From the NCBI GenBank assembly GCA_003415625.1, contig PYIU01000006.1, forward strand, positions 992,001 through 1,056,000: a stretch of DNA of 64,000 nucleotides. Reading direction: 5' to 3'. Positions 54,602 through 64,000 of this stretch are shown here, one piece after another (the first letter of the stretch is position 1; every line of letters begins with the position of its first letter). Made by a program: the position numbers and the translations under genes. The notes under the pieces were generated by a model. The model did no database searches and had not been told where the DNA came from. It worked only from the letters and a program-made list of their open reading frames with translations. The stretch is from Aquanectria penicillioides (taxonomy: Eukaryota; Ascomycota; Sordariomycetes; Hypocreales; Nectriaceae).

Positions 54602-55767
54602 GGCGACTGCTGGTGTGACCTCCTAAGGTGATCGGTCGGTGGAGATGGGAGAATGCAGAGTCGTTCGATTGATTGGAGCGGTGGTGTTTTTGTTCCTGTT
54701 GTTGCGCGCAAGAACGGATGTCGCGACGTCTCGGAGGGGAGGGGGAGACGGCACGCAGCAAGAGGATGTCTCAGTGTCCCGCGAGAAGCGCGGCCAGACG
54801 AAGAGGGGAGGGGTGACGTGGAGATGTGAGGATGATGGCGAGGATCGAATCGATTGCAGAGGTAAGAAGAATGTAGAGGTTGCAAAGGAGGCTGGGGAAT
54901 CTTTGTGGCTGGTAGGAAGAAAGAAAAAAAAAAACCGAGTCGTGAGAAGGCCGCGGAGTTGGTGAGGTTGGCGAAGGAGAATAAGGTTGAGGTCGGAGTT
55001 GAGTTTGGAGGAGGGGGAAGCAGGAGGCTGTCAAGCAAGCGGTGACGTTGGCGCAGGAAAGTGGGAAGTGGGCGGGTTTCATAGCTGCCTGAGCTAAAAT
55101 GGACGGCGAGTAATGGAGTATTGATGGCGGGGTTCTGTGGCTGCAGCTCCCTGTAAGTTCAGGGTAAGTCGCTCTGCAGTTTGACTTTTACTTGGTCAGG
55201 TCCTCAGCGCCACGGGAGAGAGCCGCCGCCTCACCACCCACCCTAGCAGGCTGGCGGTAGGCCTGGAGGTAGGCCTGGAACGAGGGACTCCAGCGAGTGG
55301 AGGCGGCTAGGACAGGTGGGTAAGATCGCAAGGCATACTTACATAGACTACAACCGACCGGGTCACATAGGCAACGACATTAATCGACTCGACATGCGGA
55401 TAGTCAATAAGAAAATATAAGAAAAAGAAAAAGATATAAAATAGAAGCCCCAGAAACAGAAATAGATGGATGAGGCAATCATATTCTTTTGGTATCCATT
55501 ACACCGCCCAAAATCTGAGCAAACATGGCCATGGCAAGGCTCAGCAAGCAGCCAATTGCCAGTAGCAACTAGAACAAGACAATGCAAAATTCCCACGAGG
55601 AGAAATTCCCTATGCTTCTCCGTCGTCCTTGATCTCGGCCCCCTTTCTCTTTTTTTTTTTTTTTTTTCTTCTTCTTTCTTTTGGTGTCCCCCCTGACGCA
55701 AAACATGTGCCTTTCGTGCGCAAAGAAAACTCCCAACGCCGTTGTCGCCCTATAGTCTCCCAGATTC
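54602..55767. other. Intergenic region upstream of MSO1
   Basis: About 1.17 kb. Pyrimidine/purine-skewed, with a T18 tract at 55650-55668. No frame with motif or bias. It is the promoter of MSO1 and the 3' side of MAK16 (both minus strand). Confidence 0.45.
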
Positions 55768-56825
55768 TTACCAAGCCAGGTCGTTGGTGAGCGTAAGCTT
55801 CTCCTTCTCATCCTGGCGGACCCGCTTGTTCTTCATCTTGATGGCCCGTCCGCGCTTTCGCTTGTTACCGGCCTTCTCGGTCTCGGACTCTTCGCTGTCA
55901 TCTTCGTCATCGTCATCCTCCTCGTCATCTTCCTCTGCCTCCTCGTCGCTTTCCAGCCAGTCGGCCAGATCACCCAGCTCCTCCTCGCTCTCATCGAGGT
56001 CGGACACGTACTCAACAACCTTCTCGGGGTCGTCATCCTCCTCATCACTGTCCCAGTCCTCAACCTCCTCGCCGTCCTCAGTGATGCCCTTGTCCATGTC
56101 CTTGTCTCTCTTGCCGTCGCCGTCCCGCTCCATAGCATTGAGGACCTTCTTCCAGATGTCCTCGCTGACGTTGAGAGGCTGGTCGCCGTAGGCACCCTGT
56201 CTCAACCGCTCGACGAGCTCACGCTCAATGGTACGCTCCAGTTTGGCAGCGGCCTCTGCCTTGCGCTCTCGGGCCTGTTCACGGTGCTTGATCTTGGGGG
56301 CCATCTTGGGAACCAGTTTCTCGCCCAGACGCTCCTCCTCGGCGGCGATGCGGCGCATGCGAATTTGAACTTGCGTGAGACGGGTGAGACGCTGCTTGCA
56401 CTTGTGGATGAGGAACTTGGGCCAATAGATGAGGCGCTGGTCAATCTGCTCGAGGGCCTTGTTGTAGTTGTTGGAGAGCTTGATACGCTCCCACATCTTT
56501 GAGGGAAGATGAGCTCGCTCAATCGTCTTCATGTAGAGATAGATTGTCTGCTTAGTAGGGTGCTGACGGATTGTGGCATAACGGGAGTTTGCGAGTGGGC
56601 ATGATTGGCGATTGCAAAGACCGGTAACGTTGTGTTCGCTGCGGCAGAAGTTTTGCTTCTTTTCCGTTCTGAAAAAGTTTCACGGTCAGACATTGAGCTT
56701 AGAAGTCCCCAGCCATGACAAATGCAAAGGCGATCGAGAGACGGGAGGGAAGAAGAGCCATACTTTAGCTTGAAGGAACAGAATTGCTGGTTGATGATCT
56801 GCCAGATGATTTCGTCGGACGCCAT
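55768..56825 (-). CDS. mak16: MAK16, 60S ribosome biogenesis factor
   Basis: Two exons (56825-56764 and 56668-55768) encode 320 residues. Exon 1 gives [20 protein letters not shown] and the intron (95 nt, donor GTATGG, acceptor TTTTTCAG) joins it to [20 protein letters not shown], the conserved zinc-like cysteine block ([20 protein letters not shown]). Next come [21 protein letters not shown] and [13 protein letters not shown], both hallmarks of Mak16. The C-terminal third is highly acidic (long Asp/Glu runs) then basic, normal for the family. Mak16 is a nucleolar factor in pre-60S particles with Rpf1, needed for 25S and 5.8S rRNA maturation. It is head-to-head with VPS55 across about 830 nt. 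Confidence 0.96.
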
Positions 56826-57657
56826 CTTGGGCGGTTTGTGAGGGAACCGGGTTCCCTTTTTTGGCAGATAAAACGACGATTTCTTTTTCGAACCGAATTG
56901 CCCCGATAGATGGACAACTCTCTCTCGAAATATGCCTTGTCACCGACGACAAGTGGCAAAGGGTTGAAGAGAGAAAAGAAGCAAAAGATGGTAGCGGGGC
57001 CCTTGTATTTTTTTTCCTCTGCCTCTTTGCTCTTCCTGGCAGTCGGATTTTTTTTCTGGGTCCCTTTGGCGGAAAGACGCTCGGGCCACCGACCAACCCA
57101 ACCACTCCCCGTCCATGCTGACCAGGTTGCACCTTCACCGCCTTCCTCGTTGGAGTTGGCGGGTGGAACAATCGGAGTCTGGGTTTATCCGGGGTGGCTG
57201 GCAGGAAGCCAGTGTGGCGCCTGCCGCCGAGCAACCCATGACATGACGACGGGAGATGGAGGACCCAGTGTCGCAAGGTACGTACCTCTCAGCCAGTCCC
57301 CGACAACTCTTATTACCTAGGTACCTAGGTGTGATAGCATCACACAGCCTCAGCCGCGCAACCACTGCCACTACTCCCAAACCGCTGCCAAGTGCGTGCT
57401 TAGTGCTACTGCTCTCTCCCTCACGCCCGCGACAAGCTACCTCGACTCTCGCGTGCGCGCATCTCTCCAACCCTTTGTCGTCTCCGACTCTTTTTGTTTT
57501 CCCTTCTCCTCCCCCGCGGGGGTCGTCCGTCGACAAAAACACCACAGGTTCCTGATCCCGATCCCGCCCTCGCCGACGTCACACTCTCTGTCGCTCCGAT
57601 CCTCGCATCAGCCATCCACGTCCCTCCCTCGCAATCGCAAACCGCACATCGCCCATC
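56826..57657. other. Divergent promoter region of mak16 and vps55
   Basis: About 830 nt. Contains a CCTAGGTACCTAGGT palindromic stretch at 57317-57332 and strong CT-rich tracts at 57460-57660. Open frames in the CT-rich part have no ATG-led domain. Confidence 0.5.
57317..57332. repeat. CCTAGGTACCTAGGT palindrome
   Basis: A self-complementary run of CCTAGG and GGTACC words in the divergent promoter between mak16 and vps55. Similar words occur elsewhere in intergenic DNA here. Confidence 0.7.
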
Positions 57658-58190
57658 ATGCCTACCGCCGGCCTCAAGACCATCATCGCCCTCTCCTTCG
57701 TCCTCGCCGTCGGCTTCCTCCTCGTCATCCTCTCGTGCGCCCTCTGGAAGGTCTACTACCCGCTCCTCGTCGTCGCCACCTATGTCATTGCTCCCATCCC
57801 CAACTGGATCTGCGGCCACTGCGCCAACCCCGATGACTTTGTCGAGAGCTCCGGCGCCGCTGTCCTCGACCTCGGTCGCTTCTTTACCGGCTTCTTCGTC
57901 GTCATGGGCATGGGTAAGTTTTTGTCGCTCCTTCGCCGCTCCAAGTCCCTCGTGCGCACTGGAATGGAGGCACGCTCGCTTTGCTGCTGCCTACTGCTGC
58001 GTCCCTCGCCACCACCTATTGCGCTCAAAGTATCGCTAACAGCATCCCCTATGCAGCCCTCCCCGTTGTCCTCGCTCATTCCGGTCTCATTGAAATTCAG
58101 GCCATGATCATGTCCATCATCGGTGGCCTCCTCATCTACGGCACCATCATCAGCTTCGGCATGTTCTTCCACGAGGAGCAAGACTTTTAA
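57658..58190 (+). CDS. vps55: Vps55, endosomal sorting membrane protein
   Basis: Two exons (57658-57913 and 58057-58190) encode 129 residues. The intron is 143 nt with a CGCTAAC branch and ATGCAG acceptor. Four membrane helices are evident: IIALSFVLAVGFLLVILSCA, YYPLLVVATYVIAPIPNWIC, a middle helix at the splice site (GRFFTGFFVVMGM joined to ALPVVLAHSG) and MIMSIIGGLLIYGTIISFG. The family motifs P-I-P-N-W-I and LPVVLAHSGLI are present. Vps55 forms a complex with Vps68 in late endosomes and supports sorting to the vacuole; mammalian relatives are the OB-RGRP/LEPROT proteins. The length fits the family (about 130-140). Confidence 0.95.
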
Positions 58191-58796
58191 ATGCGCACGT
58201 CCTCTCGCAAGCGCACGCTCACGCGAACACATCTGTCTCCTCCAAAGCCCTCGCCAATGCGACCGCTTACCGGAAAACAGATGCTCTACGGGAATGAAAG
58301 AGGGGGGTGAAAGGCTGACCGTTTGGACGGCAGGATGGATTCCATCACCGCCCGTACCACGCATGTACGATTGATTTAGGGGGGAGGGGTCACACTTGGG
58401 CATTCAGCGGGTTATCATGTTTAGTATGTATCTGCGTCTGTGTCTGGGCTCTATGTTGGGCAATGGGATGTTCAAACGAGTTCTTCCCAGCAACACAAAA
58501 ACAGGTAGCTTCTTGTTATCGTCAATGCTATGGCAAATTCCACATGCTACGTTATCCATGTTCTACCTTCTCTGCCCAATCCAAATACCGTTGCCTAGGC
58601 GTGCGTACGTCTTTCCATCTTGTCTAATGCTGTTGAATCCCAAACTCCGACGATGTGTACGTTGAGGTATCATGTCATGTCATGTCAATGTCAATGCTCG
58701 TGCCGTCCATACTCAAAATTCCAACCCAAAAGTGTCTACCTTTCCTTTCCGTATCACCCAACTCCCCGTATTTCCAAAGCCCCGGGTGTTCTATTT
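58191..58796. other. Convergent 3' intergenic region
   Basis: About 600 nt between vps55 (plus) and the aminodeoxychorismate synthase gene (minus). Contains two tandem TGTCATG words near 58670-58690. Otherwise plain 3' sequence. Confidence 0.45.
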
Positions 58797-61448
58797 TCAA
58801 GCTGTGTCTCGAAATACTCCCATTGGACCTGCAAGCTTAGTAAACATCTCGTCTCGCTCTCCCTCTGGAGTGCTCAGAATTGTCACCGCGCCTCCTGCAC
58901 CAATCCTCCAGACCTCTCTTGGCTCTGCGTCGCCGGTAGCGCCATCCACAGGCGGCTTCTCGTCGTCCCATCGGAACATGGCTCGGATGGTGACGCTCCA
59001 GTCGCCAGCGCCTGTGACGTCCATGTACCCTACGACTCCCGAGTACAAGCTGCGTTCCTGGTGGCCCTCGATGACCTGGAGAATCTCACAGCTGCGCTTC
59101 TTGGGCGCTCCCGTCATGCTCCCGGGGGGCAACGCTGCAGCCAGAGCGTCAAGACCCGTGTATTGACTGCGAATCTCCCGCTCGTCTCCCAATAGCTCGT
59201 TGATTTTGCCTCCGTGTTGGCCGGGAAGTTGTCCATTGACCATGGTGATCATTGTGAAAACTGTCGCATACTCCTCGACCTTCATCAAATCGGGAACGGT
59301 GACGTTGCCCACGCCGCAGACACCATGCAGGTCATGTCGAACCAGATCAACAATCATCAAGTTCTCGGCCTCTTCCTTGGGGACGTGGAGAATCTTCTCA
59401 GCTTGGGCCAGTGTCGACACGGCCTCGGATTTGCGAACGGTACCCTTCATGGGCCTCATTGAGCACATCCCGTTGACATCGTGTTTCAAAAAGCGCTCTG
59501 GGGAACTGCTAATTAGAGTGGCTCCGCCGAGCCGGATAAACGATCCAAAGGGGGCGGGCTGTCGAGTTCGAAGCGTTTGGTAGATCGACCATGGGCTCCT
59601 GTCCTGAGCCAAGTCGCCGCCATGGTAAACTCCGTTTGGAACCATCTGCGATGGCACCGGCCTGGTCATTGTAGTCTGAGAGGTAAGGCAAAGCTCGTAG
59701 GACTCCCCCGCTGCAATTAAATCCTGGCAAGTTTTGACCTGTTCCTCGTAGGTATCAGGGCGCGGTGTTCGTATCTTCGCACGGGGGCTGACTTTCCCAT
59801 TCACAGCCGGCGCCGGTTGTCCATTTGCGTGTCCGTTCGCATGTCCGTTCGCATGTCCATTGACGCCATTGCTTCCAGAACGCCGCCAGGAAAAGAAGCC
59901 CTGGATTTTCTCCGTGACAGCTTCCAGCCAGTCATCACTTGTGCCCCTTGGCTTGAGGTGCTGCACGTGGGCAACACCAACTTTGTGATCGAGCACGATG
60001 CTCTTGGACACCCAGGCCAAGCAGACATCTGGCCGTTTGTGCCCACGCTCCCCTGGAACCATATTTCTGTCGAGGCCATGCAGTCCCATCTCGTAAGTGA
60101 TGAATCCCATGAATCCCCCCTTGAACGCCGAGTCCGATCGGTCCGAGCCCCGTGGGTGACTGCGGATCTGCCAAAAGTCGGAGATGACTTCCCAAATGTT
60201 GATCGCGTCATCTTCGAGGCTAATGGTCTCGACATGGTCTGCGTTACCGTCGGAGCCCGGGAGTCGGACAGTGACAAAATTGTCCGTCACATGAAATTCG
60301 AACCTCAACGCAGTCTCAACTTCGAGCGCCACGATGCTGTTCAAAGCCAGCGGATCCCCGTTCTTGGAGCTGGACGAGTCGAGGATGATGGAATCGCCAG
60401 TTGCCAATCTGAGCGCCTCAACTATATCGGGAACTCCGGCCTCATGTGGCAACGGGATTGTGCGGTGCGTGTACTCGCAGTCCTGCTCTAGATCCTTCAT
60501 GTTCCCACCAGTCCACCACGACTCATCCCCACTTCTGCTTGCTGCCTTGAACTTGCGAGCCGCCACGGCCTCCAGATGATTCGGGGGCGACAGCGTCTGG
60601 ATTCGCAACATCGAGTTGCTCTGAACCCGCCGACCTCGGGCCTCGTTCCACCGGAGCGCCTCGCGGAACCAGTTCTCCAGCACTTTGTGGGCGGTGGGCT
60701 CGGTGCACACCGACTCTGGGTGATACTGCAGGCCCCAAAACGGCTTGCTAACATGCCGCACACCCATGAGGATGCGCTCGCCGCGGCCGTCCTCACGAGT
60801 CTCTGTTGCCCAAGCCAGGGGCTGCAACTGGGGTGCTCTCGCCGTAGGAGCCCATCGTGCCAAGCATCGCCACTCGTCGTATGGGACATGAGGGCCGTCA
60901 TCCTGGCCGATGTCTGCGCACAGGCTGTGATACAGCGTCGCCTTAAATTCGGAAACCTCGTGGAAAATGTCTCCCGGTACGTCCTCCCGGTGCTCGATGC
61001 GCCTCACCATGCCGTGTAACCCCCGCTGGAGCCGGCGAATCTCTCCGCCATGCGCCGCGACGAGACTCTGGAACCCGAGGCAGATGCCCAGCACGGGAAT
61101 CTGGAGATGCGAAGGGAGGTGCCACAGCAGCCGGAACGCGCCAACGTCGTCCGGGTTGAGTGGTGATCCGGGGCCAGGGCCGCACACAACGGCATCAAAC
61201 TCCGAGAGCTTGTCGACAAACTCGGTCTCGGTCCATCGTGCGTTTCCCTCTCCGGCGGCAGCCTTGTCGAGCGTTGACAAGTCAATCCGGATGACATACA
61301 CCTCGACACCTAGAATCACTCTCAGCAGCGAGACAATGTTGTTGGTGAACGAGTCGTAGGCGTCGATGAAGAGGATTCTCTTCGGGCCTGATGCCGACGC
61401 TGATCCAGTTGCCGCAGCTGCAGATTCAACCTTCGACCCGGTTGCCAT
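58797..61448 (-). CDS. abz1: Aminodeoxychorismate synthase (fused PabA-PabB)
   Basis: A single-exon protein of 883 residues that makes 4-amino-4-deoxychorismate from chorismate and glutamine, the first step to p-aminobenzoate and folate. The N-terminal glutamine amidotransferase domain has FIDAYDSFTNNIVSLL, the PGPGSP loop, the catalytic Cys in LGICLGFQS, and the His-Glu pair in GLQYHPES. A linker with repeated NGHA units (near residue 520) precedes the chorismate-binding domain: GESYELCLTSQTT, SSSPERFL, MRPMKGTVRKS, IVDLVRHDLHGVCG, and GSMTGAPKKRSCEILQVIE. The fusion order is the usual fungal one. The frame is intact over 2.65 kb, in contrast to several neighbours. The start at 61448 is followed by an Ala/Ser-rich leader, with no targeting signal. 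Confidence 0.96.
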   Translation of the reverse strand: MATGSKVESAAAATGSASASGPKRILFIDAYDSFTNNIVSLLRVILGVEVYVIRIDLSTLDKAAAGEGNARWTETEFVDKLSEFDAVVCGPGPGSPLNPDDVGAFRLLWHLPSHLQIPVLGICLGFQSLVAAHGGEIRRLQRGLHGMVRRIEHREDVPGDIFHEVSEFKATLYHSLCADIGQDDGPHVPYDEWRCLARWAPTARAPQLQPLAWATETREDGRGERILMGVRHVSKPFWGLQYHPESVCTEPTAHKVLENWFREALRWNEARGRRVQSNSMLRIQTLSPPNHLEAVAARKFKAASRSGDESWWTGGNMKDLEQDCEYTHRTIPLPHEAGVPDIVEALRLATGDSIILDSSSSKNGDPLALNSIVALEVETALRFEFHVTDNFVTVRLPGSDGNADHVETISLEDDAINIWEVISDFWQIRSHPRGSDRSDSAFKGGFMGFITYEMGLHGLDRNMVPGERGHKRPDVCLAWVSKSIVLDHKVGVAHVQHLKPRGTSDDWLEAVTEKIQGFFSWRRSGSNGVNGHANGHANGHANGQPAPAVNGKVSPRAKIRTPRPDTYEEQVKTCQDLIAAGESYELCLTSQTTMTRPVPSQMVPNGVYHGGDLAQDRSPWSIYQTLRTRQPAPFGSFIRLGGATLISSSPERFLKHDVNGMCSMRPMKGTVRKSEAVSTLAQAEKILHVPKEEAENLMIVDLVRHDLHGVCGVGNVTVPDLMKVEEYATVFTMITMVNGQLPGQHGGKINELLGDEREIRSQYTGLDALAAALPPGSMTGAPKKRSCEILQVIEGHQERSLYSGVVGYMDVTGAGDWSVTIRAMFRWDDEKPPVDGATGDAEPREVWRIGAGGAVTILSTPEGERDEMFTKLAGPMGVFRDTA

Positions 61449-62331
61449 TTCTCTCCTCTTCCTCTGCTATGGCCTCCGTCAACGAAAGGAGAAAAGAAAA
61501 AAGGGAATTCAACGGAGACACGAAATCCCAGCGAAATCGCTACGACGAGGTGTTTGTGAAGAAAAAGAGATGTTATGATAAGCCCGCTCGCCCTGCTCCG
61601 GCATGTCAAAATCTATTTTTTTGCCGTGAAAAGCCGCCGCCGACTCGGGTCCATCACACGCGCACGCAGCAGTAATCATGTACTTACGGCACGTATCCTC
61701 CACTAGTCCCAGGGTACTAACAAGTCAACAGTTGACCGACTAACAATGGTGCGAAACCGTTAAAAACCTAGAATCTCGGGCAGCGGCTTTCCTTTCTTTT
61801 TTTTTTTTCCCATGACACCGAGATGCGGCGCTGTGACTCGGTCGAGTGAGTCTAGTGGCACTTCATGCAAAAATCTGTCGGCAAACGGCAATGTGGCGCC
61901 CTGCACGGCATGAAGGGACGTATCAGATCCTGGACCGTTTTACCTGCGCGATGACGATCTTTAACGTATTGAGCACCCAATGCTGTTGTCAATTAAGCCG
62001 TCTTTTGGTATCTGTCCACTGAGATTACCCATCCCGATGGGTAATCTAACCTTCCCCATTGCCCTCCCTATATCGCGTTGGATTCAACGTCCGCAATATC
62101 CCATATTACGAGGGACTTGATCATATATATGTGTAAATATATTTTCTGCATGTAAATATGTCATCATCTGCATTTGCATTCCTGTTGCATCTACACAAGG
62201 TCTCTCGGAAGCTGCCGCTTTCTCCCTTCTTTACCTGCTCTATGCCCCCCAAACTATGCACAAGCTGGCTACGTTTCGTCCATCTCCATCATAACTCCGT
62301 TCTCATGACTTTCAAACTCCCTTTTTCTTCA
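61449..62331. other. Intergenic region upstream of abz1
   Basis: About 880 nt between abz1 and the 3' end of trs120, both on the minus strand. A T-rich tract lies at 61795-61810 and AT-rich sequence at 62050-62160. No gene seen. Confidence 0.45.
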
Positions 62332-64000
62332 TCAATCACGGTCTCTCACCGCAAGCAAATAGGGCGTCCTTGCGTGCCACATGCGTCGCTGCCTAACTCC
62401 CAAAGCCGCATCCATCATTGACTGAGTCTGGGATCGTGGCCGGCCTTGTGGTTTATCCTCCAGCGCTGTGTCGTCCCATACTAGGACTTCCTCCAGTGAG
62501 ACTGTAATCTCAAACTCGCCACGGCAGAGTGCTGTCATGCCGAGGTACACTTCGGCACTGTCATGACCCTGGATCTCAGGCATGAGCTGTTGAAGTGTCC
62601 CGTTCCACGCGAATTTACGTGTAAACTCCAGCGCCACATTCGCTGGCCGATGACAGAGAGCTGGCATGATTCTGACCATCGGGCAGATCGGCTTCGCCGT
62701 GCGGTTTGTGACACGCACCCTCAACTTCATAAACTCGTCCACATATGCCACGTTCTTCTCAGAGGCGTTGCCGTCAAAACCTTCCACGGAAACATAAATG
62801 TCAACTTCATCCACCTTGATCGACTCAATCATCCGGGATGTCAACCGAATGTTCCGAAGGTCAATGGTTCCACTCCGCTTTGGCAGCGATGTCGTTCGCC
62901 AGGTAGCCTTGAGACTGTCAAGAATCTTTTCTCGATACCAGAAAGCTTCGCGGTTCGCTCGCTCGACCTCTGGTGAGATCTTGCTGGTGCTAACCACAAA
63001 CTGCCGGTTACGTGAAGGGTTTAGCGTCGGAATTGTTGCATGGGGATCTTCCAAGTATACCCTTTTGACGGGCATGATTAAACGACAGGTGTTTCCGGGA
63101 AGAATGCTCTCTTCCACAGACACTTCTTCATCGCCCTCCAAATGGACGGCCATCTGACTCGGCCAAGCGTTGCGTAGGTCGATCGAAAGTAGACAGTAGT
63201 CATTAGGCTTGGCCGCAACTGTGCTTCCCAATCTGTCCCAAATAGGCTGTGGGATATCTCCATGGACTGGTAGAGCGTCAAGACGAGCCAGCTCGACGCT
63301 GGCATTGACGGTCACCGTCAGGTCTATTGACACCTGGCGAGTGTGGAATTGATCGACAATCTCATCCTGGGAGCAACCAAGATGGGTGTAATCGACTTGG
63401 ATCATGGCAGACGTCAAGCCAGGCTTTCCAAGTATTTCAAAGTCGAACGTTGCCTCCCCCCCTGGAGCAATTTTGCGGCCCTGGTTACCCCAAGGCAGTC
63501 GTAGGGCTTGTTTCTTCATTAAGATTAGTTCATACTCGTACAACTCCGCAGGTGTTGCATCCCGTTTGTTGATGGCTGTCTGGAGCGGCTCTTGTGTGGA
63601 GTCTTTGAACGAGAACAATAAAAAGTCGACAGGGGTACTGGATGCATTGTGCAGAGTAACCTGAAAGACTTGTCTCTCGCCTTCTAGGATCATGATTGAG
63701 GATTGTGCCAGGCTTGTGGACTTGACGACAACCAGAGGCTGCTCCTGAATCACCTTGAGGTTGATGGTCTCGGCTTCCAGAGTACGTGCGAAGGGTTGAA
63801 CGGTGGTCACGCTCTCCTCAAGTGCAGCGATTCCCTTCGCCTTGACCTTGTCGTCTCTCATTGGTATCCATGGAGCCGAGAAAATAGGGAAACGCCTTTC
63901 TCTGCACCCGCGGACTTTGACTATCGCTCCTATGACCTTAACATCTCCTGGCTGCTTTGGTCGTCCTCGCAATCTTAGCACCTGGGTTCTATAGGGCCCA
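62332..64000 (-). CDS. trs120: Trs120 (TRAPPII subunit), C-terminal part; N-terminus beyond right edge
   Basis: An open minus-strand frame of about 555 codons reaches the window edge without a stop upstream, so the N-terminal half is missing. Visible segments (APWIPMRDDKVKAKG, the YEYELILMKKQALRLPW block, GLTSAMIQVDYTHLG, and DLRNAWPSQMAVHL) fit the Ig-like repeats of the Trs120/TRAPPC9 C-terminus. Trs120 is a TRAPPII-specific subunit that helps activate Rab11-type Ypt31/32 at the late Golgi. The C-terminal end QSMMDAALGVRQRRMWHAR is basic. The family assignment rests on this recalled pattern and on length. It is close to abz1 and on the same strand. Confidence 0.82.
   Translation of the reverse strand, partial: GPYRTQVLRLRGRPKQPGDVKVIGAIVKVRGCRERRFPIFSAPWIPMRDDKVKAKGIAALEESVTTVQPFARTLEAETINLKVIQEQPLVVVKSTSLAQSSIMILEGERQVFQVTLHNASSTPVDFLLFSFKDSTQEPLQTAINKRDATPAELYEYELILMKKQALRLPWGNQGRKIAPGGEATFDFEILGKPGLTSAMIQVDYTHLGCSQDEIVDQFHTRQVSIDLTVTVNASVELARLDALPVHGDIPQPIWDRLGSTVAAKPNDYCLLSIDLRNAWPSQMAVHLEGDEEVSVEESILPGNTCRLIMPVKRVYLEDPHATIPTLNPSRNRQFVVSTSKISPEVERANREAFWYREKILDSLKATWRTTSLPKRSGTIDLRNIRLTSRMIESIKVDEVDIYVSVEGFDGNASEKNVAYVDEFMKLRVRVTNRTAKPICPMVRIMPALCHRPANVALEFTRKFAWNGTLQQLMPEIQGHDSAEVYLGMTALCRGEFEITVSLEEVLVWDDTALEDKPQGRPRSQTQSMMDAALGVRQRRMWHARTPYLLAVRDRD

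Overview
The window is nuclear DNA of a filamentous ascomycete, most likely a Sordariomycete and possibly Hypocreales. The evidence is short GT-AG introns (about 50-175 nt) with CTAAC-type branch sites, GC-rich third codon positions, and gene families typical of such fungi: HET-domain, RTA1-like, a fused aminodeoxychorismate synthase, and an EF-hand MscS channel. I found no bacterial operon, CRISPR array, transposon or convincing RNA gene.

The left part (about 1-17 kb) mixes lineage-variable genes with core ones. It holds a kinase-like APH-fold protein cut by the left edge, a small Cys-rich protein, an unrecognised family protein, SmD3, a mitochondrial membrane protein, a coiled-coil protein, an RTA1-like membrane protein, an intracellular GH18 enzyme, a HET-domain protein and a secreted protein. 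The middle (17-42 kb) holds an Mrx11-like mitochondrial protein, nucleoside diphosphate kinase, glucosidase II alpha, an EF-hand mechanosensitive channel, a giant WW-domain Pro/Gln-rich protein, and a Crb2/Rad9-type BRCT checkpoint protein. A stretch of about 5.7 kb with no supported gene follows (41.9-47.6 kb). The right end (47.6-64 kb) is dense and housekeeping: a PAP2-family membrane phosphatase, then GYP7, MSO1, MAK16, VPS55, ABZ1-type aminodeoxychorismate synthase and the C-terminal part of TRS120. Four of these (GYP7, MSO1, VPS55, TRS120) serve membrane traffic.

The most important structural signal is that eight genes carry single-base frame breaks, nearly all at mononucleotide runs and nearly all missing one base: GH18, HET (two), NDK, glucosidase II, the channel, the WW gene (three), the BRCT gene (probably two) and GYP7. 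Broken copies of NDK, glucosidase II and GYP7 by the same kind of event point to systematic homopolymer error in the assembly rather than pseudogenes or programmed frameshifting. Coding calls here are given as one gene across each break.

The most interesting biological signal is an open, in-frame 92-codon extension with one membrane segment upstream of the nucleoside diphosphate kinase start. It begins at an ATG in strong context and could give a membrane-anchored isoform.
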